A stretch of DNA of 64,000 bases from Vitis vinifera (Eukaryota > Streptophyta > Magnoliopsida > Vitales > Vitaceae). Shown piece by piece: positions 12,256 to 24,746 of the stretch. Positions within the stretch are counted from its first letter, which is position 1. Each line of letters starts with the position of its first letter. The stretch is taken from contig NC_081822.1 of NCBI RefSeq assembly GCF_030704535.1, forward strand, positions 9,293,001 to 9,357,000. Direction: 5' to 3'. The position numbers and the translations under genes were made by a program. Under the pieces are notes generated by a model that was not told the DNA's origin, did not search any database, and was given only the letters and a program-made list of their open reading frames with translations.

Positions 12256-15200
12256 ATGCTTCGTCTCTGGAATAGAAGCCGCACCTCTCTTCTTCGTTTC
12301 TCTATCCCTCGTCCCTTCTCTTCTTCTCCAAACAATTCCATTGAATGCCCTAACCATCTCAATCAATCACATCAAGTCCCTCCTCCTCCGCCAATACTTC
12401 ACCACTTAAACCCCCTGTCTCCTCTCCCCACAACTCTCTCTCGCCCCTCCCTCCTTGCCGTTTCTGCAACCCTAATATCCGCTGTCATCGCTACTTGCGC
12501 TCTCGTCTCCGTTCCCACCGACGATGAATCCAAATCCGGACCACGCCATCTCTACGCCGATTTTGAACAGGCGATTGATAAGTCCAATGATTCTCTCAAA
12601 AGGATCGTGAATCGGATGAAGCAGACCGGCGTCGCCGCCTCGGTTCTATGGCAGTCATTGACGTCGGTGCTGTCTTCGGCCAATTATGAGGTCCGTTCAG
12701 GGTTCGAGCTTAAGGTTGCGGCGCTTCTGGCTGACATTGCGGCCGCTAATGCCAGCCGGCGGCAGGCGATTGTTGGAGCCGGTGGCGGTAAGGTTTTGGA
12801 TTGGTTGCTTGAGACGGTGGCGGTTTCCGGTGATAATGCCGGGACTCAGGGGGAGTCGGCGAGAGCGCTGGCTCACTTGCTTGGGGATCCTAATGTGTGT
12901 GAGGCAGTGCTTGGGAGGCCTGATGCAGTTCCCAATCTGTTGAGGTTTATTTTTTCTTCTCAGCCTCAAACTTCAAAGAAGGTGAGTTGAGAATTTGTAT
13001 TCCAATCTTGTATTATTTGATCATTTTTTTTTTTTTGTATAAATTTGCTTCTTCACAATGTTGAAAGTTTGATCGCATAGATGTTGAAGTTAATTATGAT
13101 AATTGGGAGCTATACATATGGACATACATACATATATATATATGCACACGCACATAGAGAGAGAGAAAGAGAGAGGTTTTAGATCAGTGTTGAAGATGAC
13201 AATTAAATTTGACCATATGTTAGAACAACAATTGTTTGGATTTAAATGTGGCATTCAAAAGCTTGATTAATTTTTATAGAAGTTTTACTGGATTAATAAA
13301 TGCTTTTATTCTCCTCTGGACATTGGCTCAATTTTTAAAAGGACTGGAGATAGTTCTAAGGTTGGCATGACTTGGTACCAAAAGACACATAATTGCATTC
13401 AATAATATCGACTTTTAAACAATCCAAAGCTTTTTTTCTTTAAAGCTCAATAAGAGTTTCTGAATCTGTTCTGGTAATTTTACCAACTTTTGGTTTAAAA
13501 AAGAGCTCAAAGCACATTCTTAGCTTATGTTTTGATATTATGGCTTTGACTTTTTTGTCAGATTATAACTTAGCCAAAAACAAGAAGCTATCCTAAATGA
13601 TGCTTAAATCTACAAAAATGTGTCCTCATAAACATAGCTATAGCCTATAAGTGGTCGGGTAGGAGACAGTTGATGATTGCCACTCTTAAATGGGAAATCA
13701 CAGATTTGAATACCAGGCTTTGCCATCATACAATTCTTGAGGAGAGATTGTGTATCCATGATTTTACCTAGTCTTACAGAGTAAGACTAGGGGGTTTCTT
13801 GTTACAGAAAATGGTGTTTATTAACACACATGTGAGATCAATTTGTTGGAATCACAATGCAGATTCCGACAACCAAATCTTGTGCAAGACATCTTAACAA
13901 TTATGCAAGTTACTAACGCTTTAAGAGATGAAGCCACTCAAATTAACCAAGAGAGAGAAAAGAGAAATTTTAGCTGCACAAATGTCTATATGAAAGGTAC
14001 TTGGTTGTGAAACTTGGTGGTACAACTGTATTGGTTGTGAAATTTGGTGACACAACTGAATTAGCACTGAATGAATTTGGGCTGTGAGTTTAAAAGAACA
14101 TTCCAAAAAATATGGATTGGGTGGAGGGCATCTTGCTTATAACCTTATACAATTGATGACATCTACACTGCAGTGCATCATTGATCTTCCTTTTTTTTAA
14201 CAACATCATTATTGCATTGTATCAGTATTCTGCTTTACATTTCATTTGGTTGCCCATTGGCTGTTGTAAACATCATGGACAAGACTGTTCAAAATTCCAT
14301 GCCTGATTTTATTTCTGATTTTAAGTTGTGTTCACCATTGATATATTGCATTTCTGTGGGAGCAGCATGCAAGACGTAGTTCATTGGATGTTTCTGATTC
14401 TTTGAAAGGTAGGAGCATGCTTGTTGCTGCCATTATGGATATCGTGACTTCCAACTGCGATAGTTTAGAAAAAGTGTCATTTCAGCCATCCCTGCCAGGA
14501 AATGCAAAAATGAGAGATATTGCAGCTGCCATTGAAGTTATTGAGGATGGCAGTATGCATTTTGATGAGCCACATGTAAATGCAGAAAGTGATGATGGTG
14601 GAAAAGGAATGCGAGGTATTGGAATTAAAATTCTTGGAGGTACAACGGTTTTAGGGCTTTCAAGAACTCATGGTCTTATGAAGTTGGAGCATTCTGATGC
14701 CAATCACCTAGAATCAAATAGATATGATCCTAAAACCCATTTGCTGCAAAAAAATCATGCTGGTTCACTAGCACAAGCAAATTTATCTTCTTCTGTTCCT
14801 GGTCTGTGGGATGATCTGAGGTCTCAACATGTTGCTGTGCCTTTTGCTGCATGGGCATTAGCTAATTGGGCTAGGGCATCAGAGGTGAATAGAACTCATA
14901 TTCAAGAACTGGATCAAGATGGGCATGCTGTCATGGCTGCTTTAATGGCGCCTGAGAGAACAGTGAAATGGCATGGGAGTTTGGTGGCTCGGTTGCTATT
15001 GGAGGATAACAATCTCCCATTAAATGATTCTGTTTCTGATTGGAGTTCCAGTCTTCTTTCTACTGTTTCTCAGGCAAGTAAAACTGAAGACATTTCTTTG
15101 GCTCAGGTGGCTTTGTCTGCGTTTTTGCTTTCTGTTGAGAAAAGCGTTGGAGCGCAGAAGGTAGTAATGGAGAAGGGCCTTCATCTGATGAGGGAAACTG

Positions 15201-16927
15201 CTAAATCAACAACGAAGCATAAGCATGTGCAGGAAGCATTGGCCAAGGCTTTAGAATTGCTTTGTACTGGAAAAATGCATTTATCTTTTGAAGAGAGTCA
15301 AATGTGGTCTGGAATATTGATTCCTTGGGTTTTTGGAAAATCTTCCTCTGACACAATGCGATCTTCAGCCACAAAAATTCTTTCATGCATTCTTGAAGAC
15401 TATGGACCATCAGCTTTACCAGTCTCTCAAGGATGGTTAGCTATGCTGCTAACTGAAATTCTAGGCTCCCACAAGCAATCAGTCAAAGGAAGCGCTCCCC
15501 CAAAATCCGATAAAGTGAAGGTTTAGTGATCCACTTTCTTATTGCTTATAAGAGTACAATAATGTTTCAACATAAACCTGGTTAAAATGCTGCTGATCCA
15601 TCTAGGGACAAACTGTGACTAAAATGTGCTGTATCAATTTATATTTCTTTACTGGTATTCACAGACCTAGTTCATTTTTTGCAGACTCAAATTGATCAGG
15701 CAAACATTCTCTCTGCTACACAGACTGCTAATCAATTGGTGGGTGCTGTTGTTGATCTGGCTGGAAATCAACTGCGAACCATCAACAATTCTGTTGATAC
15801 CTTCCCCCTGTCAGATCTTCTTTCTCTTGAACCTTTTGTGGGACGATTTAAAAACCTTAACAAAGATAACTTGCCCAAACTTGATGCTGCAGACTCTGCA
15901 CTCGCAACCCTTAAGGGGATCAAAGCACTAACTGAAATTTGTGCTGGAGATTCTGAATGTCAAAACGAAATAGTTGATTTTGGAGTCCTGTGTTTGCTAA
16001 GGCGCTTTTTGCTGCGAGATGATTATGAGCAACTGGCTGCAATTGAAACATATGATGCATCAAGAGTCATGGAGACCCAGGAGAGGGTTTCAAGTGTTCC
16101 TGGTGAATCACATGTTTCAGATATTAATGATCCATCAAGTGTTCGAGTTCCACGTACAGCTCACATTAGAAGGCATGCAGCTCGGCTGCTAACTATACTC
16201 TCAGTCCTTCCAAAGGTCCAGAAAGCCATTGTAGTGGATGAAAATTGGTGTAAGTGGCTTGAAGAATGTGCTAATGGGAGTATTCCAGGATGCCATGACT
16301 TCAAAATTCAAAGTTATGCCAGGGCTACACTGTTGAACGTATTTTGCACTGATCAGACCAATGTAAATGCTGGGAATGATAAATTTCCTGATACTGATAT
16401 TATGAACCAAAACCGCATTTGCCCACGTTATGATGACATGATATTTCTAATCAATCCTGAACTGCCACATTGGAATTGTTATAAAAAAGTTGACTCAGAC
16501 ACTGTCCAAAGGATGCCAACAGAAAAACCAAAATCTGATGATAAATCATCATCAAGTGATGATGATTCTATTGATGGTAATGGTAGACCTTTAACCACGG
16601 TTTCCAATAATGGTAACTTGTCTACTTCTACTCATGGATCAGACAGCTATTCATCATCAGAGTCTCCCCCATTAGATGTTGTTTTTGTTCATGGCCTGCG
16701 TGGAGGACCTTTTAAAACTTGGCGAATAACTGAGGACAAGTCCTCCACTCAGTCTGGCCTTGTAGAGAAGATTGATCAGGAAGCCGGAAAGCAAGGAACC
16801 TTTTGGCCAAGAGAATGGCTTGCAGCTGAATTCCCTCATGCACGATTGTTTTCTCTTAAGTACAAGGTCTATTTTGTGCTTTATGGTTTTTGGCCTGCTG
16901 ATAATTGAGATAGTTTTAAGAACTCTT

Positions 16928-16964
<37 letters not shown>

Positions 16965-19900
16965 AAGTATTTATATAATTGATGTTATTGTTTTGAAGAA
17001 CGGAATCCTCTTTGGCCTTCCTTTCTTGCAACGTTAGTTGTCTTAGATTTGTGAGAGGTTCTCCATGTTGGTTGCCTTGCATAAGCTTCTGACTTCCAAT
17101 TAAATGTTTCATGCAGACAAATCTTACCCAGTGGTCTGGAGCTAGTCTGCCTCTTCTGGTTCGTATATTTTTTTCCTCTATTTGTTTAAATAAAACCTGT
17201 TACTTTAGCTGTTAAAGCATGTTATTTATTGTTTACAAGAGCTGGAGTAATCAGTTATCTGAGAACTTCTTATTTGCATATAAAAAATGTGGCTTATCTT
17301 TTTAATTTTCTAATTTTTGGGCTTTTCCTCTTGTATTGATTCCTATAGAATTTAAGGCTGAGACACACATTATTGGTTACACATTTATCAAAAAGAAAAG
17401 AGGAAATCAATTCTGACTTGATGTTCTTAATGATGATTCACTTCAGCAGCTAACTAATTTTTCTGCAACTCTATATTCCTTATCTGAACCAAGTTTTTCC
17501 TTCTGCCTGATACAAGACCAGCTAACCACCTTTATACTTGATATAATTGGAGTTGGATATCAATTTATTAGTAAGCTTAGACACACAGAATTTGAAATAT
17601 CTTATAGTTCTGTACTGTTTTAGACTATCCTACCTTGTGTTCTTTTATTGGATATTCATGTTTTATTCCACTAATATTAAGATATTTTATTGTGTACCCA
17701 GTTTTCAGTTGAGTTGTTCAGTATTTTATTTCCTAAAGTGTTTTGCAAGGTTCCATAGAAGTTTTTTTTTTTTTTCTTCGTAAATGATTTCCCTTAATTG
17801 ATGGTTATAATGCTCTCTGAAGAGTCTGTTTAGGCAAAGGGAAATTGATTTCAAATCAAGGGATTATGGAAATGATGATTTTTCCACAATAATTGATAGT
17901 CAATTCAAAAAAGCTCACTCCCTCCCTCAACAACCCGCATTTTTTTTTTGGTCCTATTTACTTGCAACACCCTAAACCTGGACCATATCACTCTCAGAAT
18001 TCCTCAGCAAGGTTTCACTTGCCTTGTTGGAAATGTGCAGGAAGTCAGCTCCATGCTGTTAGATAAGCTCGTAGCTGCAGGCATTGGGAACCGGCCAGTC
18101 GTGTTTGTGACTCACAGGTCCGTGTTATGGTAGTGGTCATTTCTTTTTTTTGTGTGTGTATTGGCCTTAACGTAATGTTTTGTTATCTCTCGACTATAGC
18201 AGATAATTTGTGTAAATAATCAATGATTTATTTTTTCGTAGATGACTATGTGGATTTTGTCTAGGGATCTGATCCTTTGATCTTAAATTTTAGGACACAA
18301 GAAGTTAGCTAAAAACGATCTTAATAGTGGTATGAGTGCTTGGATGTGATTGAGAAATTAAATTTATGTTTGATTAGGGATTAGGGTAGCTTATTTAAAG
18401 TTATATCTATTTTATTTTTTGTTGCATTCCATCATATCAAAGAAATAAATTCAATACATATTGTTCATCGATATGTGGTAAAAATAAAAGAGAAAGAAAA
18501 GAAAGAAAAAGATGAAATCATATTATTTCTCATGTCCTTTCGTGATATTTCAAACTTTTATTAAATAATTTTTATTGTATAAATTTTAATGTTCTATGTG
18601 AACTTAATTAAATTTCAAATTAGATGTTTTGATAAAAGAATAAAACAATGTCTTTTTTTTCTTTTTTTGTAGAAGCCTATTTATCTTTTTAAGTTTTTAT
18701 TATTTTAAAATCAGATTTGTGACCTACTTTTTCCCATCTCACATTTCTAGGGGAAAAAAAAAAAACCCTCGCTTCTATCTTTCTTTCTTTTTTTACTTGT
18801 TTCTAATTATCCTTGTAAAAACCCACTTTAAAACAATTTATTCTCTTTTCATTAGCCAGAATTTAAGTAAAATAAACATCCCAGGAGGAGCCCATAGACG
18901 GGTTGAACAGGGATCCCATACCTTACAAAGATCCCATACCTATGCCTGTGTCATGTAAACAGGTACCTTGTACCCTGAGTCTAATTGAAAAGTCCAAGCA
19001 TCAAGATAGATATACCTGGGTACCTTGGATCAAATCAAGGAGCAGGCATCACAAACAGATGGATTAGATCTTTGAAGGAATATTTTGTAGACATTTTTGC
19101 TATCTTTGAGTTGCTTTGACCATTTGCACTATGAAAAATTCACATTGCAAAATCAACTTGCTCTACTTAAGGATTGGCATTTTGACAAGAGCCAAACCTC
19201 ATAGTTTAATGAAGCACTAAAGGTCTTCTAATAGACTCCACTGCTTTTGCTTTGATGGGAATTACCAGTTCAGCTTTTGACAACTCATCGCACCTTCGCA
19301 CCCTTTAAGTTGATCTTGAGTCCCCTTACAATAGGATACTTATAAATCAAGGGTGATTCATCTGCACTCAATAGACAATAAGCTGTTAGAAGCTAAAATC
19401 TGATTTGTTCCTACTATTATTTCTAATTTCTCTCTTATCCTGTTTGCATGGATTAAGATTCTTCAATAAATAGGCATATGATAGTCAGGATCTTATTTCA
19501 GATTCTGCCAAATTTTGGATAAATAAATGAGAAAAAAATAAATAATTTAGGCAGTTGGTTCCAATGGTTGTTGGAGGACAGGGTTCCTCTAGAGATGACA
19601 TCAACTCTCAAGTTTGTTTTATGCTGGATCATTGTGCAGCTGTTTAGTTAAGATAGTGTATTTTCTATATATTGAACCTAGAACCAAATACTTTTTTGTA
19701 ATTGTTGGCTCTTTTTGCAGCATGGGAGGCTTGGTTGTTAAGCAGATGTTGCATCAAGCGAAGGCAGAGAATATTGATAACCTTGTTAAAAACACCATTG
19801 GAATTGTAAGCTTCTTTCAGCAAATAAATAATAACTTAAATTGTAGATCCTGCCCTCAATTCTTAGTTAAATCTTTTTGTAATTTCTGTTCTTGTGGCTA

Positions 19901-21387
19901 CAGGTATTTTATAGCTGCCCACATTTTGGCAGCAAACTTGCAGACATGCCTTGGCGAATGGGCTTTGTGTTTCGCCCAGCTCCCACAGTTCGTACCTTGT
20001 CTTTATAAGCTAAACTACTGTTTTTCAATCCTACATAATTATTAGTCCTTGAATTTTTACTGTACTTTACGATGTTTCTGAAAATCACCAATTGGTACCA
20101 ACAATTGCATGTTCTTGCTCTGTCATAGATAGGGGAGTTAAGAAGCGGATCTCCCAGATTAGTAGAGCTTAATGATTTTATTCGTCACCTTCATAAGAAA
20201 AAACAGCTCGAGGTTCTCAGTTTCAGTGAGGTAATACATTGCTCATGATTTTTTTGTCTTGGGATATTTTTTTCTTTGTTCTTTCTTTCTTTGGTACTTT
20301 TGTTTTTTCGTCTTTTGGGTTGGCAACATGGTCAAACTCGGAACCTGGCATATCCTGCCCCAACCCCTTGCCACTTGAGGCAGGCCTCTTGGGCTTAAAT
20401 TGCTCTCATATTATCATCCTGGGTGAATTTTTATTTTTTTTCATCAGCCTGACATAATAGTTCTTTTGCAGACCAAGGTAACTCCAATTGTAGAAGGTTA
20501 TGGAGGATGGGCCTTCCGAATGGAAATCGTGCCAATTGAATCAGCATACCCTGGATTTGGTGAACTCATTGTAAGTTTTTGTAAGTTTGATAGTTGATAT
20601 TAATGTCACTGTATTTGAAGAAGATAAGTTGTATTATCATCAGATGTGTTTATTGGCATTTTCCTTTTTCTTTAGATAGAGCTTTCTTGGAGACAACTCT
20701 TTATTAGTTTTAAGCTATAGCATCCAATGCCTAACTTCTATGTTTACCTGCCGTTTTGCATCATGGTCTAGACATGTCCACAGAAATAATTTGATTCGAT
20801 CACTGTACTCATCCAATATCCTAGAATTCATTATTTGGCCACTGAATTTTTTCCCCTTCTTTTTAAAACATTTTTTTAGAGGGATGCTGAGTATTTTTAA
20901 ACCTAGATTTGTATTTTCTCGGGAGTTAAAACCTAGGGTGTTTTTCCTTTGGATTCCTAAGATGAGACTCCAGAATTGTGTGATATCATCTCTTCGCAAG
21001 TGCAAGTCTTGTAGAAATGCACTTTGTTGTGTGTTTTTTCCTACCTTCTGTATTGAAGGAAGCAAAAAACAGTAGTATTGACTCAAGAGTGGTCGATTGC
21101 TGGAATCTTGGGAACTGGTATCGAGGACCCTCTTTTTATCCCGTATTTATATTGCTAGCTTGTTCACTTAAAATGTCTCAGCTTGATACCCTGGCAGCCT
21201 TAAGCAATGTTATAAATATAAATGCTTATTATAATTAAATCATCCTTTTCTCTGTTGCCAACTTTTGAAACAGGTATTGGAGTCAGCAGATCATATAAAT
21301 TCATGCAAGCCAGTCAACCGCACCGATCCATCTTATACAGTGACGTTGGATTTCTTACGTAAACTGAAAGCCCGGTTGACACCATAA
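12256..21387 (+). CDS. SERAC1-like alpha/beta-hydrolase with ARM-like region, 10 exons
   Basis: Exons: 12256-12981, 14366-15520, 15685-16866, 17117-17158, 18041-18117, 19721-19805, 19904-19987, 20129-20230, 20472-20570, 21274-21387. All junctions are GT-AG and in frame, giving 1,221 residues. The start at 12256 gives an Arg/Ser-rich, acid-free N-terminus typical of mitochondrial targeting, followed by a hydrophobic segment at about 67-88. Residues of about 100-900 are helical and ARM/HEAT-like. The hydrolase starts at VVFVHGLRGG (about 960). The nucleophile elbow VTHSMGG places Ser1061 on a codon split between exons 5 and 6, and a likely catalytic His1191 sits in ESADHINS. Human SERAC1 remodels phosphatidylglycerol at mitochondria-ER contacts; the plant substrate is inferred only. 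The family resemblance is strong in the C-terminal third. Confidence 0.93.
16931..16962. repeat. (CT)16 microsatellite in intron 3 of the SERAC1-like gene
   Basis: Uninterrupted CT dinucleotides start 64 bp after the exon 3 donor. They are likely to vary in length between individuals. Confidence 0.95.
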
Positions 21388-22289
21388 AGATGTTAGCGAT
21401 ATAGAAATTGGAAGTTGGAAGTTAGGCCTGACAATGAGTTAGATCTTCAGCAGCTGCCAGCAGAGCATATTTTGAAATCTGCCACTTGCAATCCAATTGC
21501 AGGAGTCAGCTGCCCTCCCCATACTAACACTCAGTGGAAGCTCGCTAATGGAAATCTCCCACCATTCTCTCCCTCTTTCCTTTTTTTCTCAGCATTGTTC
21601 TGCATCATTAACAAATTCTTTTATTCTTTTTCCTCCCCATCCTTGTATTTTTTTTATTTTTTATTTTTTGTATATAAACACACTTACAGAAAGGTTCAAA
21701 ACATTGTCTTATGCTGTATTGTGCAAGCATAAAAGTTAACAAATTAAAATAAAAGCAAAATCCAGAAATTACATATCCGTAGCCTTAAACTTCACAGCTT
21801 GGATTTCCTGCTACTTTTTCATATTGAAATTGAGATAATTTTGGAAGTTAGATGAAAGCTCAACCACATTGCTGCTCAAACCCTGAACAATTGGGTGTGG
21901 CTACATTTGATATAAGAAAACAAGACAGCTCTCTTTCAGGAGCGATGTTCATGGAATTGATGTCAAACATAAAAAGAGGATGGAATTTTTAACCAAAATA
22001 TTACCGCTTTAAAAAAAATAAAAATATCCTATGCAGACTGGATTTTTTCAAAATTAACAGGATGATGACCAAGAGCTTTAGGCATAGAGGCGGAAGCGGC
22101 CCAGACAAAACACACTTGTGCGCGGAAAGATAAAAATGGCCCTAATAAAGCGCAAGACCACGCTCTTAATTGGGCTAGCTGAGGCCCACGATCTTAATTG
22201 GGCTAGCGGAGGCCCACGATGAACAAGCAGCAAACTAGAAAAGAGGAGCGAACAGCCTCATCTTTGCAGGGGGGGAATAGGCGCCATTG
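21388..22289. other. Intergenic region between SERAC1-like and heme oxygenase genes
   Basis: The left part is the presumed 3' UTR of the SERAC1-like gene. The right part is the promoter of the heme oxygenase homologue, carrying a GGCCCA-type tandem repeat. No extra gene is seen; the ORF at 21415-21732 shows no family features. Confidence 0.6.
22166..22221 (+). promoter_or_regulatory. 28-bp tandem repeat with TGGGC/GGCCCA motifs upstream of HO2-like gene
   Basis: Two nearly identical 28-bp units (one mismatch) start at 22166 and 22194. Each contains ATTGGGCTAGC and AGGCCCACGAT, so each carries two site-II-like cores in opposite orientation. They lie 69-124 bp upstream of the start codon, where such elements usually act. 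Confidence 0.6.
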
Positions 22290-24746
22290 ATGGACAAAGC
22301 TCTGCAGCATGCGGTTTCATCCCTGTGGACGCCGTCTATTTCATTCCGACATGATGCGGGAGCCCTCCAATATATTAATTCCGGATTTTTAAGGAACCAA
22401 ATGAACGGCAGAAGGAAAAATGGAGAGTCCTTCATCTTGTGTTGCTCCGAGTATACTCCACTGCAAGTGGTGAAGAAGAGGAAGAGATATAGGAAGCAGT
22501 ACCCAGGTGAAAGCACGGGCATCACGGAGGAGATGAGGTTCGTGGCTATGAAACTCCGCAACACCCCTAAGACCAACATTACCCATAAAGAAGAAGAATC
22601 AGAAGAATATAATGATGATGATGGTGACGGTACTTGGCAGCCCAGCATGGAAGGATTCCTCAAGTACTTGGTCGATAGCAAGCTCATCTTCAACACCGTC
22701 GATCGCATTATTGATGATTCCCAAGATGTTTCTTGTGAGCATTCCCCCTTTTTCATTCTTCAATTGGGGTTTTATCACCCATGCCTTGTTTTCTATATAT
22801 AAATTCTCTCTTTCATCTATACTTCATTCCTTCCATTCTCCTCTCCTCTATATAATTATATTAGCCTTATGGGGATATAGAAAACAATTTGAAATAACTG
22901 AAGATGGGTGTGCTCCTACATGTCTCTTAAACCCCAAAAAAAATCTCTGCATTTTTTCTTGATTGTAGATGCCTACTTCAGAAGAACTGGATTGGAACGG
23001 TCAGGAGGCCTTTCTAAAGACCTAGAATGGTTTAGCCAACAAAATATGGTAATTCCACCGCCTAGCAATCCTGGAGTCTCCTACGCCCAATATTTGGAGG
23101 AAATTGCAGAGAAGAGTGCCCCATTATTCCTCTGCCATTTCTACAACATATATTTTTCCCATATAGCAGGTGGTCAAGTGATAGCGAGACGGGTATGCTT
23201 AAACTTGCATTCACCTTTGTTTCAACCATTCAATTTTATGGTGCATAATTGAACTGTATTAGATAATGTTATTTTTTTTGTACACTGCTGGTTATTTTTT
23301 AAGTTTTCTCTTTAGCCTCCCTTTTTGTGGATAAGTTTGCCATTCCAATAATTGATTTAATAGATTTTTTTTTTTTAGATGCTTTGTAACTGCCTAATAA
23401 GCCCTCATTTTGGTGATTATCAGTTGTGGCATGTTCTTCGCAAGATATATCATGTCAATTGTCTAATCTTTGTAGGTCTGCCTAAAACTGCTTTGCAAAG
23501 AGTGATTGTAGAGAAAGTTCATCTCCAAGTGAGGCAAACATAAAAACAAAACTCTACTTTTCAAAATTGTCAAGGAACACTAAGATTTATCAGTGCTTTC
23601 AAGTAATTTGAGAATGTGAAGCACAGGAAGATCCTGTTTTAAAGTTTGTGCAGTCATAAATTGTGATACTAAAGAGTAAATTGGTTAAACACCTAATCTA
23701 CTCTGGACAGAAGGCAAAAAAGTTTGTGTAATAGACAGCCATTCAGCAGTATATATTTGCTATCTATTGTTATAAATGGTGTAATAATCCATTAGCTTTG
23801 GCAAATAGAACACATTTGCTTTCAATTTATGAGTAACTTTGTTTAGCACCTTTCAATTTTGTGAATGAGATTTATCTTGGTTCTGGAGCTGTTGATGCTT
23901 TGGTTGAAAGAATAAGCAAATAAGGGGATGATGGGAAACATTATGTGTGGGAGAACAAAGACACGAAGAATCACAAACTCATGAGAAGGAGATATAGCCT
24001 GCCTTTAACCTTGGTAGATTGGCAGGACACAGTGACCTGGATATGGCAGGTGGCTCCAAAATAGTCAGGATAAGGCTTCAATATTGATTACAAAATAAAC
24101 TGTTGAAATCATTGGGCCCTCATCTATTTTTGTGTTAAATCCACTAGTCCCAATACAATATATAGTAGAGTTCACCTATTTATGGCTGCTCCAACATAAA
24201 CACATGCATATCGCCTCTGCTTTGGCCCTTTGCCTAATGGTTTGATCATGGCTTAGGCATTTCTCTGTCTTATGTCCCTACTGACGACATAATTCATGAG
24301 GAGACTGGATCACTATTCATTTTGTTATGTGGAAATTATATACATCCTAACTTCTTTTGACTCTCATCCTCAAAACACATGAATCTTTTGTGAGATTTAT
24401 GCAGAACTGATGTATTCTTTTGATATCTATTTGTTGTTTTCAGGTTTCTGAGAAGCTCCTTGAAGGAAGGGAGCTAGAATTCTACAAATGGGAGGGGGAT
24501 GTACAGGAGTTGTTCAAAGGTGTGAGAGAGAAGCTTAACATGCTTGGGGAGGTTTATACCTGAGACCACCATTTATCTTTGTCGTATGCTTGCTTTTTGT
24601 TGGACCATCTCTCCATACTCATTTGTTGGATGTTTGTAATACTATCACAACAGCACTGGACTCGTGACGAGAAGAACAAATGCTTAAGAGAAACAACAAA
24701 GTCATTCCGGTTTATGGGGCAGATAGTTCGCTTAATCATCTCCTGA
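22290..24746 (+). CDS. HO2: HO2-type heme oxygenase-like plastid protein, 4 exons
   Basis: Exons: 22290-22734, 22969-23192, 24444-24551, 24654-24746, all GT-AG and in frame, giving 289 residues. The N-terminal 55 or so residues are Ser/Arg-containing and look like a plastid transit peptide. The core matches plant heme oxygenases: PGES...EEMRFVAMKLR, FLKYLVDSKL, TGLERSGGLSKDLEWF, ICHFYN-like LCHFYNIYF, EFYKWEGD, and a C-terminal SFRFMGQIVRLI. The position that holds the haem-ligating His in HO1 (MRLH) is Arg90 here. An acidic insert (Glu/Asp-rich, about residues 100-115) follows. Both traits mark the plant HO2 class (Arabidopsis HO2/TED4), which does not degrade haem by itself but binds protoporphyrin and affects phytochrome chromophore supply and tetrapyrrole balance. 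The class call is strong; the function is family knowledge. Confidence 0.93.
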
